NCBI GenBank assembly: GCA_022559845.1
Contig: CM040118.1
Span: 449,250,053 to 449,314,052 of the forward strand
Direction: 5' to 3'
DNA: 64,000 bases
Source: Amorphophallus konjac
Taxonomy: Eukaryota; Streptophyta; Magnoliopsida; Alismatales; Araceae
Made by a program: the position numbers and the translations under genes. How positions within the stretch are numbered: position 1 is the first letter of the stretch; every line of letters starts with the position of its first letter. The notes below the pieces were generated by a model. The model was not told where the DNA came from. It was given only the letters and a program-made list of their open reading frames with translations, and ran no database searches. Of this stretch, positions 11,750 through 22,666 are shown piece by piece.

Positions 11750-12120
11750 AATTAGGCGTCTACAAATGTCCCTCCGGAATGCCCGTTTTGCAAGGGAGCC
11801 CGACGGACTGATAAATGGGTGTTTCGGAAAAGAAACGAGCCTAATGAGGGCAACACGCTCAAGGAGATTCTTGAGCGGAAAACAAGCTTCACACTGGGAA
11901 GATTGCTCCACCTATGTCTGTAGGTGCCCTCAATGCCAACTCCACGTGGACAAGATTCATGCTCCTGCTTCATCTCTCCATCCTCTTTCTGCTCCTTGGC
12001 CATTCTCCATGTGGGCTTTTGATATTGTAGGCCCACTAGGTGATCCAAACTCCCAGATCAAATAGAAATCCTTCATTCATACAGCTACGGAGTACTTCAC
12101 CAAGTGGGCAGAAGCTGAAG
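11750..12120 (+). pseudogene. Tat-type Ty3/gypsy integrase, N-terminal part, cut by an insertion
   Basis: From about 11880 the frame reads the second half of the integrase zinc finger (CPQCQLHVDKIHAPAS), then APWPFSMWAFDIVGPL, with the first catalytic Asp codon at 12021-12023. After a nonsense codon (TAG, 12063-12065) the frame continues as TATEYFTKWAEAE and stops at 12120, where a Tekay-like LTR begins. The match resumes at 57954. Sequence upstream of 11880 is too decayed to assign with confidence. In the intact enzyme this domain joins element cDNA to host DNA. Confidence 0.8.
12116..12120. other. Left target-site duplication TGAAG of the Tekay-like element
   Basis: TGAAG here and at 57954-57958 flank the element's TG...CA ends exactly. 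Confidence 0.95.
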
Positions 12121-12451
12121 TGTAGTGCCCCAGAATTTATATAAATAATTTTAGATTATAAATGGAATTTTCTGAAATTTATTAGGAATTTATAAGGGTT
12201 AAATAGATTAATAAATGGGTTATTGAACTAATAAATGGGTTATAAGGCCCAATGGTGTTAAATAAATAGCCTAGCCTACTCAATTAAGACCCAAAAGGTT
12301 TAAGGACCTAGCCCATTAAGTTTGGCCCATATTCTAGAAGGTTATTTAGCTTATTCACGAATTTTAAGGATAAATACTATTTTTATAGATAATTATATAG
12401 ATAAAACGAATAAAAGAGTTTTATTAAATTGAAACTCTGCACACATTGAAT

Positions 12452-12509
12452 GTAACAGTCTATCGTGTGACCGCTACATATACGTAACGCACCTAGACAC
12501 GACCGTTAC
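12452..12509. repeat. 58-bp word module 1 of the Tekay-like 5' LTR
   Basis: GTAACAG at 12452, CCGCTAC at 12471, GTAACGC at 12484 and CCGTTAC at 12503, separated by 12, 6 and 12 bp. It lies about 175 bp upstream of the TATA box, while the other modules lie downstream of it. Confidence 0.85.
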
Positions 12510-12683
12510 ACCCTGTTGATTCCGTAAGTTGAAGAACTTGCAAAAAGATTGGAACTTTAGGATCCTATCTACTAGAGACCTAATTAGAAGGATGTGTAAG
12601 GCTGCTAAGGACTCTTAGGGATCAGGTTTTGGCCAACTAAGGACTCTAGAATCGATCTAATCCTCAAACCCTAGCCAAATCCC

Positions 12684-12691
12684 TATAAATA
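12684..12691 (+). promoter_or_regulatory. TATA box of the Tekay-like 5' LTR
   Basis: TATAAATA in the context CCCTATAAATAGAACC. It is conserved at 55185-55192 in the 3' LTR. Transcription would start about 30 bp downstream. Confidence 0.65.
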
Positions 12692-13045
12692 GAACCCAGT
12701 TCTGAACTGAGCGACCCTTACTTTTTGCTCTTGAAGAATCAAGATAAGGAGATAGAATTTTAGGTAAGTTCTTTAGAACTTTTTGTTTATAATACTTTAG
12801 ACTAATAGCTCTCAACATTTCGTGCTAGGAGACCAACTACACAAGGAGTTAGGACCTTCCCAAGTTGTTGGTTCCATCACATCAACTCAGGAAACTGTAC
12901 AACAGGGCGCAGAAGATCAGGAAATTAGAGTGCCTAAACGAGGTAATTAGAATTAGATGCTTTAGAACTTTTTGTTCCCAATAATATCATCTTCCTAAAC
13001 CTAAAATTTTCATCTCTTTAGGTCATGGGATTGGAGAGTTAGGGC

Positions 13046-13050
13046 AACGT
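13046..13050. other. Left target-site duplication AACGT of the trimer
   Basis: AACGT precedes TGTAGACACCC here and follows CATCTACA at 47361-47365. The uninterrupted 3' LTR has a single copy at the matching place near 55549. Confidence 0.95.
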
Positions 13051-13409
13051 TGTAGACACCCAATTTTAACCGATAAATTGAGCATTTTCTTTGTTCTCCT
13101 AGTCGATGCCCCAATTGATCCTTAATTGGTTGATTTTCTGGGATTCTTCCCCTTTCTTGGCCCAGCGCTTCAATTCCATACCTTGGATCTCGTCTCGAGT
13201 CTGGCATTCCCGCGCTATTTGTTCTTATCGCTTTTTTGTTCATAGCGCGTTGTGGGGCAAATTAAAATTATCCATTGATCAATTGTTATTTCTTGACATT
13301 TGATCATTATGACATCAATTTTGGGTGTTACTCTCCGTCAACATTTGATTAAATGACTGCCCAATGGTTTTTTCTCCGTTTTTATACCATTTAATGGGCC
13401 TTTACTTGT

Positions 13410-13464
13410 TGCGCTATATCTCCATAGCGCATTCTTCATTATCGCGCTATGGAAGTATAGCGCC
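13410..13464. repeat. CGCGCTAT hairpin doublet in the trimer LTR, U3 side
   Basis: Words at 13410, 13424, 13443 and 13457 in alternating orientation, with spacers 6, 11 and 6 bp. Equivalents are at 24408-24462, 35354-35408 and 46312-46366. A looser single pair (CGCGCTAT...ATAGCGCG, 23 bp apart) is at 13211-13249. Confidence 0.85.
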
Positions 13465-13678
13465 TTATCAGACAGAGTCCCTCTCCAGGCCGGACTCCCT
13501 TATTTCGATTCAGAGGCCTTATTGGGTAAGTTGCTGACTGTGTTTCTTATCCAGGAAGGTTTCTAAACCTATCAGGAGTCTTTCCCCCTCATTAGTCGGC
13601 AATATTACCTCGATTTGAGCCGCCAAGTCATCGGATTGAATCAAACTCCGACCTAGGGTTTGTGTTCGATCTTCTTCC

Positions 13679-13686
13679 TATAAATT
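13679..13686 (+). promoter_or_regulatory. TATA box of trimer LTR 1
   Basis: TATAAATT in the context TTCCTATAAATTCA. It is conserved at the same offset in the other three LTRs. Confidence 0.55.
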
Positions 13687-14173
13687 CACTCCTTTGGCCG
13701 TCGTTTGAGGGGGATGCAACTCGAGTTATTGACCGGGAGGAGGAAATACTTCGTGCACAATCAACAAATCCTCGCTCCTCGCACGTTCAAGGGAGTATTT
13801 AGGGCTTTTCCTTGTGTTCTTCCTCTTTCATCTTTCTTTTCCCCTCCGGATTTTTAATCTTTGCATCGCATTACATCCTGATTTCAAAACACTCCTTTTA
13901 CAAGATACATGCATTCACACACCACACCTATCTTTTGCCCATCCATAGGGGTTTAAAAACCACCAAACCCCCAGGTAATTGAGCCCCTTTTTACATGCTT
14001 TTGATTAAGGATAAGGGCAGATTATACTCAAATCTCGATCTAATGGGCTTTATATTTGTTGTTTATGATTGTTTGCAGGCACTAGAAGATTGATACGTGG
14101 AGCCCTTGCACCTTGGCCGGCCTTGGAGCAAGGAAGGAACGAAACCAAATAAATCCCGCTACCTGTCTGATAT

Positions 14174-14227
14174 CGCGCTGTACTAAGCTAGCGCGACCTG
14201 GAGAACGCGCTAGGACGATATAGCGCG
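14174..14227. repeat. CGCGCTAT hairpin doublet in the trimer LTR, U5 side
   Basis: Words at 14174, 14188, 14206 and 14220, with spacers 6, 10 and 6 bp. Equivalents are at 25173-25226, 36121-36174 and 47075-47128. In the last, two words have decayed by a C-to-T change and neighbouring substitutions. Confidence 0.8.
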
Positions 14228-14462
14228 TTAATCTCCAGGACCACGGCTCCCCTTTATGGATTTCTGAGGTATGTAACATGCCCCATCCTGATCTCTTATT
14301 GTTTGGCATGTTTCTAGCTTCAGTGGCGATCACGGATCTTAGTTGTTGCATATGATTTTTCCCCTTTTTCATCATTAATTGAGTGCGATATCTTGTTTTA
14401 AAACATCTCCTCCATCTTTTATCAATTTGGGGTTAATCATAATTATTTGCACATCTACAAAT

Positions 14463-14480
14463 TGGCGATCACGGTGGGAC
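14463..14480 (+). promoter_or_regulatory. Primer-binding site, trimer unit 1
   Basis: TGGCGATCACGGTGGGAC begins 3 bp after the LTR. TGGCGA plus a purine-rich end is the form seen in Tat/Ogre-type elements primed by a tRNA-Arg; the exact tRNA is not verified. The same site is at 25462-25479 and 36409-36426. Confidence 0.65.
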
Positions 14481-14578
14481 ACTTTGTGCTACCACGTGCA
14501 TTCTTCTTGTTGCCTGCTTATCAGTACATCAGTGTGTGTGTTTATTGGATTTTGAGCCCTTCCCCCACTGTCGAGTAT

Positions 14579-14632
14579 CGCGCTATGTGTCCATAGCGCC
14601 TTCTGTAGATCGCGCTGTGGACATATAGCGCG
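14579..14632. repeat. CGCGCTAT hairpin doublet in the 5' leader, unit 1
   Basis: Words at 14579, 14593, 14611 and 14625, with spacers 6, 10 and 6 bp. It lies about 100 bp after the primer site in the untranslated leader, where a retroelement RNA would carry packaging or dimerisation signals. Equivalents are at 25578-25631 and 36524-36577. Confidence 0.85.
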
Positions 14633-15190
14633 ATAATCACCAGAGGATATATTCACCTATATCCTCTGTCGGGGTTCTGATTGCCATCTTCTCTGGTTGC
14701 ATCATTGTATACTTCCTGTTGTATATTCACTTCTTTCATCTATTTTCCTTTTATTGTGCTAGTTTAGATTTTTCTTCCATAGCATTGCATTCATCCTTGC
14801 ATTTGGTTTGAGAGACCTCCTCTCTCTACATTAGGATTCCACACACCCCCTTGGTGAAGGAAGGACCCTCCATTGAGCATTCCGTCTCTTTGGATTGGAA
14901 GTTCCTAAACCAAGCCTCCATAAGTCCCCGCACCCGTGGATTCCCTCACGGACGCCGGGCAGGTTGTACCCTTTTGAAGTCCCGAATTAGTTGGCCTATA
15001 CGTGGTGAGAGAGGATCCCTAGTTGGCATTGAAGTGACTCATTTTGAAATTAGGTTCCTCCCCTTGTGTGAATCATATCAATTTGCATAAAATCATTAAT
15101 TCACCAAGGTTCAAACAAATAAAAATCAAGGTAACCATTCCAACTTGTGTGTTTCTTTACAAATTGTTTGCACATTATTTGGATTGCGTA

Positions 15191-18100
15191 ATGCCTTACT
15201 TTGATAAACAAAACAACATGTTCAATTTAATTCATGAGGATGCACAACCTAACACTTCTTATAATCCTCACTTTCAACATGTTCATCATTCTCACCATAC
15301 TTTCAAGGGACCACGTCCTCATTCTTATGGTCATGCCCGACCCATGGGCGATGTCCATTCTCATGGTCCCCCTCCTCAATGGCGAACCACTATTCCTCCG
15401 GGACCGTCTCGTCCCAATGATGAGAAGGTCTCCTAAATCTTGCATGCATTAGATCATCTTACCCCTCAACAGATCCAAGCCCTTAAGGCTGCCGTTGAGG
15501 GTACATCTCATGCATCTCTCCCTCCTTCCAATTCTATTTGGGTGGTCCATCACCCATCTCCCTCTAATTCTGTTCGGGTGGTCCATCACCCATCTCCCTC
15601 CAATTCTGTTCGGGTGGCCCATTACCCATCTCCCCCCAATTCTACACGGGTGGCCCATCACCCACCTCCTCCTTCCAATCCTGATCGGGTAGCCCATTAC
15701 CCATCTCCTCCTGTTCATTCTACTCGGGTGGCCCGACACCCGCCTCCTTATATTCCTCCTCCATCACGGCCCCAAGGCCCATTTACTCATTGTAATCCGG
15801 CCCGTCTGGGTTCTTTTACGGGTCATCCCGTCAACTCCCCTCCACGGCCTTTTTATACGGCCCCTCCTCCTTCAAGGCCCTGCCAACCCTCTATTGTTCA
15901 TGTTACTCCCCTCCAACAAAACGTCTTGGATAAGATTGCTTCTATGGAGGAACAATTAAAAAGGGTCACGGCTCCTCCTACTCCAGTCAATCCTCTCTAT
16001 GCGGCTTTGGATGATATTACAAGAATGGAGAGAGAATGGAAGGATAGGATAGACGACTATGGCGTTGATATTCCAAGTGAGCAAGAACCGGCAATTGAAG
16101 AATACGAGCCGGTATATGATGATGAAGCTCCGCAGGCACCCTTTCCGAGTTTCCATAATTTCCCACTCCCCCCACTATCATTTGATGAACCCCCTGCTCA
16201 GGACGAAGCCACCGTCCCCGATCCAACCCCCATTTATGAGACTAACTGGTGTTACGATGATGGGTCGATACTTCAATCACCCACACCGGCACCTCTTGAG
16301 TCTCCTCCTATCCCTGAACTTTCCATTAAACCTCCACCAATTACACCTCAACCCACTATACCATCAACCTTCACACTATTAGCCACCACTGAACCTTCCA
16401 TTTTAAAACCTCCACCTATTCAGCCATTAACCTCCACATCGGCCTCCACCGAGCCTACCATTGAACTGTCCCCAATTCAACCTCCCGTTATCCCATTACC
16501 ACCATCCTTAAAACCCACTTTTCCTACCCTACCATTTAACCCTTCACCCTTGCCTATGGTTAATCCTGAGCAGGATCCACCACTTCTTGCACTCGAGCTA
16601 ACCTCAACCGCTTGCAAGCGAGGGGAGAAACTCGATGTGTTTGAACCTCCGCCTCCACTTACGCCAACACTTTCCATTATACCTCCACCACTCACAAAGC
16701 CTTCCGCCTCCGCTTCACCTCCTTCTATTACTCGGAATGTGGGTGCTTCTGCAAGTATATGTGCCGAAGATGATCAAGAGCCGGGCAAGACAGATTTGGC
16801 CACGGCTATGCGATTCAAGATTCAAGAATTCATTTACCGGATGCCAATCCGGATTATTGTGCCAAGCATGGTCGCGAAGGCCAAGTCACCGTCATTGTTC
16901 GGAAGAGAATGCCAGGTGTTGATGTCACCCGAAGGCCGGGCAGGGCACCCCTTGTTCCAATTTTCAAATCTTGATTCCATTCCTCTATACAAGGGGCGAA
17001 TGCCCATTTTGTTCAACACTTCTTATACACCACAATTAATGGGCATGGCAATGCTTCATGTTCCAACTTTCCAACTCCCTCACATCATTGATCCTTGCCT
17101 TCCAAGGGGGTTGTCATTTATTAGCGAAGCTTCTTCCATTCAGCCAATTTCTCATACACTTTCACTGCCATGGAGGGGCAATTGTCTTAAGGGGCCATCC
17201 CTTATTTGTTCCACTTTCTATTCGTCCATCTCTATCACTTCTTCTTCATGGGCCACTCCAAGGGTTAGGAGGAGGATCTTGCCCTCTCACCCTTCGTATT
17301 CCTCATTTTTTTCACCTTCGTTGCATCTCATGCATTTTGTTGCATTCATGCATTCACAGCATTCATCACATCCATCATTTTGCATACAATTGCATCTCGT
17401 GCTTCCTGGGTTTCCAAACCCGTATCTTCCCCGCCTTCCGGCCCCGCCGGATATTCCGCATTCCCCATCTTATTCATATTCATCTTTTTGTCCACTCCCC
17501 TTGGGGCATCGCGTCCCCCTTCCTGCTATTTCCCTGGAGCCTCCAGGAATTTTATCCCTCCTCTTTGGGCATCTCGCCCCTTCTGATTCTATTCCTCCGG
17601 AACCTCCGGACTTTCCCCTCGGGCATCGCGCCCCTTTCCATTCTCCTCCTCCGGAACCTCCGGACCTTTCTCTCGGGCACGACGCCCCTTTCCATCTTCT
17701 CCTTACTGATTTCATCCCTCCGGAACCTCCGGATTCTCCACCTTATTGTCTCCATCTTTTCCTCGGGCATCGCGCCCCTTTCTATCTCATTTCACCGGAA
17801 CCTCCGAACCTTCTTGGGCATCGTACCCCTTCCTATTTGCTTCCTCCGGAACCTCCGGATTCTCCGTCTTATTCTCTCTATCATCTCCCAGGGCATCACG
17901 ACCCTCCTGATTTCATTCTTCCGGAACCTCCAGACCTTCCATATTTCTTTTCAATTCATCTTCTTGCTCCTCCGGGACTCCATATCTTTTATTCTCTTCT
18001 TCCTTTTCCGTCACCTCTTCCATCATCTTTTTCCCTATTTTTTCCCAGGGCATCGCGTCCCTTCCTTTGTCATCCCTCCGGAGCCTCCGAATTTTTCCTC

Positions 18101-18196
18101 TTATCAGGATTCTCCTCCACAGCCTCCGGACCCTCCGGATCCACCTCTTTCCATTTACCAATTTCTTCTTCTAATTCCTCCCGATCTTGGGTCTGA
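15191..18196 (+). pseudogene. Sense proline-rich gag-like ORF, unit 1 (one nonsense codon)
   Basis: I take the ATG at 15191 (MPYFDKQNNMFN) as the start because the leader has no earlier conserved start context. A TAA at 15434-15436 replaces the CAA of unit 2. The N-terminal part is His/Pro-rich. It is followed by six repeats of about 12 residues of the type NSxRVAHHPSP, a short conserved block (VTPLQQNVLDKIASMEEQL), an acidic stretch and then a long Pro/Ser/Thr-rich part. No zinc knuckle or protease motif is visible. From about 17050 another frame is open as well, so the C-terminal third may not be real protein. The diverged copy at 9311-9771 suggests descent from the N-terminal part of a gag. 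Function is unknown. Confidence 0.55.
17550..18120 (+). repeat. Alternating words CTCCGGAACCTCCGGA and GGGCATCGCGCCC, unit 1
   Basis: About seven copies each of the two self-complementary words alternate, separated by C/T-rich filler of variable length. They create the PPEPPD and GHRAPF peptides of the sense ORF. All three plus-strand frames are wholly or largely open here because of composition. Equivalents are near 28513-29090 and 39464-40040. Confidence 0.7.
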
Positions 18197-18281
18197 CCCA
18201 ACTTCTTCCGCATCCACTGTCTTGGACATCTGCCCATTCACTCACTGCTTCCGAGGCTTTAGTCCTCACCCCTCTTCTTGA

Positions 18282-19815
18282 TTTTTCGCTTCTTCTGTAG
18301 ACTGTTCCATGTGATCAGGGTCTCCACGCCTTAGCAAGGGAGTTCTAGCCCTCGCCTCTCTTTTCCTTTTCTCCTTATTCGTCTGAGTCTGGTCTTGGCA
18401 CCACTCCTTCTTGTTAAGTCACTTTCAATCCTTTGCTTCCAATCCTTTACCTGCCTAAGAGGACTATCCCACGATGATCACCTCTAGCAGCAGCTGCTCC
18501 TACAAAGGGCGCAAGGTAACATATTTGCGTAAGTAAACATTTTAAATGATATCATTTTCTCATTACTTCGCGCATGATTTTCAAAATAAAGTGCTTCTTA
18601 ATGAAATCAAGAGTGGTGTTTTAGACCTTTATCTTAAGCTTTTGTTTAATTGAAATCTTTGTTAAAAAGAGTCTTTAGGCTTGCTTCTGCAGCACTTTGG
18701 TTAATAAAAACCCTGCGCTGGGAATTCAACATTCTTTCCCCGCTTGTTAAGAGTAACCCTTAGCTGGGCATTCCACACACTTCACGGCGTCCTTAGCCGG
18801 CTCCTTTGATAAAACACCGTTCCTACCTTGGCCATGCCATGAGTATTCCTGGAAGTCTTTTTCTCTTCTTCACTCGGCCGCATGCAGGGGCAAGATGTTG
18901 ACGGATGAGATGACCAACCTCGGTAATTCCCAATACGAGGGGAGTCTCAAATAGGGGCAGTCTTGACCCGAAATCAATATGAATTTTCATATGAGTTTTC
19001 ATGATATATATCTCGCCAAAAGGGCTATTATGAAAGTCAAGTCAAAATTTTGATAAAAGTAAAATTGTGAATTATGGCATGACAAGAGTGGCAAAGTCCC
19101 CGCAGGGAAAACCCTGGTCGTATGCATGTCAAGGGTCTAAAAATCAAAGGCACAAAGCCCCGGCACAACAGACTACCTCTTTGAGGGGAAATATCTTGGA
19201 AGGAATTCAAGTCCCGACGTCTCCCATCCTGCATAAAGCTTATCTCCAATTATTCTTCTCTTCTTCCTCTAAGACCGAATGTCCCTCGGGTTTGGCCTCG
19301 GTAGGGGCACCGTTAATCAAAGGCGGTCGATTATAGGATGCCACTTTCAATGCACGCCCGGCTTTGGGCAGTTTTAAGTAAAAGGGGGAGGAACAAGGAC
19401 CCCTAGCCAGTGGTTTAAACACCCTTTGATGCTGCATTAGCAATGTCTTGCCAAAACTCTATAAAAATTTGAATATTGCCAAAAATTGCCAAAGAAACTA
19501 GAATATTGCCAAAAAAAATTGCCAAAGAAACTAGAATATTGCCGAAAAAATTGAACATTGCAAAAGTTTTTTTTAAAAAAAATCCACATAAAAACTCAAA
19601 TATTTTCAAAAAAAAACTCATAAAAATTTGCATATTTTTCAAAAAAAAACAAAAAATATTCCAAAAAAAATTGCATTCTAATTCCGATGGCATCCTTTTA
19701 AAAAAAAAAGGCACGCAAAATGAAGAACAATCACACAAGCCGCAACAAGTGCTAAGAACTGTCTCATTCCACCATAACATGTCAAAATATAAAATGAGAT
19801 GGGTACAACAAACTC
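18282..19815. other. Post-ORF noncoding stretch, unit 1
   Basis: No gene seen. 18690-19215 is recognisably similar to the post-integrase tail of the old Tat-type element at about 58740-59250, sharing for instance TCTCAAATAGGGGCAGTC and GGCATG(A/G)CAAGAGTGGCA. 19446-19740 is A-rich with repeats of ATTGCCAAAGAAACTAGAAT and runs of A. The same stretches occur in units 2 and 3 about 10.96 and 21.9 kb downstream. Confidence 0.65.
19446..19705. repeat. A-rich TTGCCAAA repeat tract, unit 1
   Basis: Short tandem copies of GAATATTGCCAAAAA and ATTGCCAAAGAAACTA followed by A-runs interrupted by TCAAATATTT-type motifs. A-run lengths differ between the three units, as expected for slippage. It lies just past the 3' end of the antisense PMD frame. 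Equivalents are near 30420-30665 and 41368-41622. Confidence 0.6.
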
Positions 19816-22666
19816 TCAGCTCTCCCCTCGACCCTCCTGGTCTCCCCCTCTGTGTGAACTCTCAGCCTCCTCCTGTCCTCCCCGGGGAGGCCTAGGAGGA
19901 GCCATCTGTGCCCGGGAAGCCGAAACCCTGTCACCATGTGCTCCCCTCTCTGCATCCTCTCTCCGCTGGTGCTCAGAAGAAGTAACTAAGTAATCTGTGC
20001 TCGAGTAAGCTCGGGAATATCCCTCGCGCTGGGCCCGCTCGCGCCCTCGCCGATAACGATCCTCCGCGTCCTTCGCGCGCTGCTCAGCCATCCCCAATCT
20101 GGTAATCAACTGTACTCTCTCCAACTCGCGCTCCACTCACTCCTCCCTCTCCCTCTGCCGCTCACTCCTCTCCACCCGGAGGAGAAGGCGCAGCTCTGCT
20201 ACATCTCGAGGGAGCTCCTCTGCATCGCGCCGCTTCAGCTTTGCCTCTGCCACGCGCAACTCCTGTTCCTGCATCCAAAATCTTGATTAAATATTGATAA
20301 TTGATAAAAACTCCAAGACTAAGAGAACAGATTGCTTACTCTCTCCTGAAGGGAGGCCTCGGCTGCCTCTGCCCGAGCAACTGCACTGGCGAGCTGGCTC
20401 TCTAGCTCGGTGTGGTCGCAGACGGGCTGTGTAGATGATGAAGCGCCGTGCGAGGATCGGGCTGCCTCCAGCTCCTCGCGCTAAAAAGAAAAAGCATTAT
20501 CATTAATTTCAATTCAAATCTGAATCATTCTAAGTTTCAAGTGCTTACCAGCTCATCGACGGTTTGCTGGAGTTCCTCGCGCTGTCGGACTGTGGAATCG
20601 AGGAGTCCCTGTACCATGGCCAGTCTCCCCTCTATGTCGAACTGCAAGAACACATTGTTAATCATATATTGAATAATCAACAACAATTGAATTTAAGGGC
20701 ATACCTGTCCGCGAGCGCTCTGATAGACTCGGCTGCCGTATGCCTGTGAGTATGCCTGAAGGTAGGCATCATCTGAATGTGCTCCTGCAGGAACTGCTCG
20801 GCCATGCTTCTTCCAATCTGCCAACTGCTCTCGGGCACGCTGCCGCCAATCGTCTGTACCCTGCAGGCCTCGGAAGCGTCGTCCAGGTCGTGGGTCCGTC
20901 GCCTGGGTCGGAAACTCCACCACCGCCTGATGAAGCCCAAGTGTCCTCATGATCAACCTGTGGTATAGTGGCTCGACCAGGTTGAGGGCATGCAGCCAGA
21001 TCTCTCTCCCGAAGAAAGGGATGGCCGGCTCCACCCAGGGCATCACTTCGGCTCTCCCCTGATAGGGAGTCCAGTCCACCTGCATAATTCATTTTATCAT
21101 TGCCCTTAATTTCACTCATAACTAAATTCAATTTCAAAAATTCAATCTTACCTCTATAGGGGGCATCATGTCTAGCGTCTCCTGGATGTGGGTGACCTGG
21201 TCCTTCAGAGACCGGCCGTCTCGTGTAGGGGTCCATCGTCTGGCTAGGGGAAGTCGGTCCCCTCGATCCTCCCAGGCTCGTCGGAGGGTAGGAAGGTATA
21301 AGTAGCTCCAAACCTGAAACATAGCTCATATGATCAACATAAAGGGCAGGTGCATAATTCACAAGTTTGAGGTGTAGAGAAATACCTGAAGTAGAGGGTA
21401 GAATCCCCCGAGTGAAGACTGGAGTGAGGAGATGCCGAAGCTGTCAAACAAGTGGGCTAGGACTGCCGCACCCCAGGCATACCGTCCGACTCTGTCTAGG
21501 TCCTCCAGTAAGGGTAGAAAACGGCAGCTCACTGCGTCGCCCTGGGTCGCTAGAAGCAGCTTGCCGATCAGTAGAATGAGGAACCTCCTCAACTCCAGGT
21601 CTGCCTGTGGGCCTGCCTCAGTAGTGAAACTCTCCCTGGCCCCCGCCTCCAGCCTCTTCTCATGAGCTGTCGAAGTCTCCCCCACCTCCCTCTGTGTGTG
21701 GAATAGGCCGAGACTCTCCTGCAGGACGATCCTCGACACTAGTGAGGTCCGGCCTGTACCCTCCAGCTCCAAGCCCAGCAGCCTGCGCGCCATCTCCCGG
21801 TAGTCGGGGTAAGTGTAGCCCGTCACTGCCGATCCGTGCACCCGCAGCCCGGTGATGCGCGTGACGTCCTCCAAGGTCAGGATCATATGACCCCAGGGGA
21901 AGAGGAAGGCCTTGCATCCCGTGTCCCATCTGGCCTTTAGGGCCCTTATCAGCCCCACATCAACCCTCAGCACTTCTATCTCTAGAAATTCCCCGAAGCC
22001 CATATGGCGGAGGCGGGCCCTTTGAAACTCCGGTAGTGCGTGGTAAGCTGCCCGGACCAATGTCCAAGAAATTCGGGCACGCACTGCACCCTCCACACCC
22101 TGCACACAACGAAAAAGAAGAAATAATCAATTTATGTGATCATCAAACAAAAGGCCAATCAGAAAATGAAAACCTGTATGCTGTTATTTGTCGCGCTATA
22201 TCGTCATAGCGCGTTCTTCAAGAACGCGCTATGAAGACATAGCGCGTTCCCCTTCTGTAGGTAGGGGGTGACCCCCGTTCCCCGCAATCTGTTCTATGGG
22301 CATTCTGCCCTACATTTTGATTTTTAGGGGCATTCCCCTTTCCGTTTTCATCACATAAGAAAGAAAAAATAAGAAAAAATCAAATCAAAAATAAGTTTAG
22401 GGTGATTTTCTTACCACCCGGCGTTTTCGGGCCGCCGCGCCTCCGACGGGCTCCCCCGCCACTTCCTCGGCCGCCGGGACGCATTCAACTTCTTCGGCCT
22501 CGTCTGGGTGGATGTCCATATCGTCTCCCTCGAGTCAGGCCGAGACCGTCGCCTCCGAGTCGGAGGGTTCTTCCGCGGGAGGGGGCGCCCGTTCCTCTTC
22601 CACGTCCGATCTTTGGCGGACGCGGGTGGCACGCCGTTTGGGGCGTCGAGGAGCACCACCCGCCAT
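19816..22666 (-). CDS. Antisense plant mobile domain (PMD) gene, unit 1, seven exons
   Basis: Exons on the minus strand: 22666-22415, 22099-21386, 21313-21152, 21079-20705, 20641-20549, 20480-20340 and 20268-20137. Every junction has GT/AG ends, every exon length is a multiple of three and every intron is in phase 0. The protein starts MAGGAPRRPKRR with a basic then acidic N-terminus. Exons 2-4 carry the PMD: FPWGHMILTLEDVTRITGL, RVHGSAVTGYTYPDYREMA, VWSYLYLPTLRRAW and VDWTPYQ. Exons 5-7 are charged and coiled-coil-like. A TGA at 20139-20137 ends the frame after 622 residues, but it stays open for 106 more codons to 19816 with the same character, so the stop may be a mutated Arg codon (CGA to TGA). 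PMD proteins occur both as host genes, with roles in silencing and development, and inside plant transposons. This is the only copy of the three with no frameshift in an exon. Confidence 0.85.
22192..22246. repeat. CGCGCTAT hairpin doublet in PMD intron 1, unit 1
   Basis: Words at 22192, 22206, 22225 and 22239, with spacers 6, 11 and 6 bp and all four words perfect. It lies within the first intron of the antisense gene. Equivalents are at 33146-33200 and 44100-44154. Confidence 0.9.

Larger units (their letters stand above)
12121..13050 (+). repeat. 5' LTR of the Tekay-like element, first part (930 bp)
   Basis: Starts TGTAGTGCCCCAGAATT and matches the 3' LTR from 54623 to about 55552. It is broken by the trimer insertion and resumes at 47366. 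A TATA box (TATAAATA) lies at 12684-12691. One 58-bp word module is at 12452-12509. Confidence 0.95.
13051..14459 (+). repeat. Trimer LTR 1 (1409 bp)
   Basis: Ends are TGTAGA...TCTACA, a perfect 6-bp inverted pair. A TATA box is at 13679-13686. It differs from all three other LTRs at several sites, nearly all in the first 390 bp (for example 13069, 13164, 13257, 13294 and 13432). Confidence 0.95.

Noticed and set aside
17058..18281. 407-codon plus-strand ORF overlapping the sense proline-rich ORF
   Set aside because: Composition-driven C/T-rich tract, open in parallel in other frames; no recognisable domain; differs in length between units.
19446..19705. Processed-transcript poly(A) tail or SINE end
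   Set aside because: The A-runs are interrupted by repeated TTGCCAAA and TCAAATATTT motifs, have no target duplication, and recur at the same offset in all units.
21367..21665. Plus-strand ORFs over the PMD exons
   Set aside because: Shadows of the antisense exons; the minus-strand reading has the PMD motifs and splice sites.
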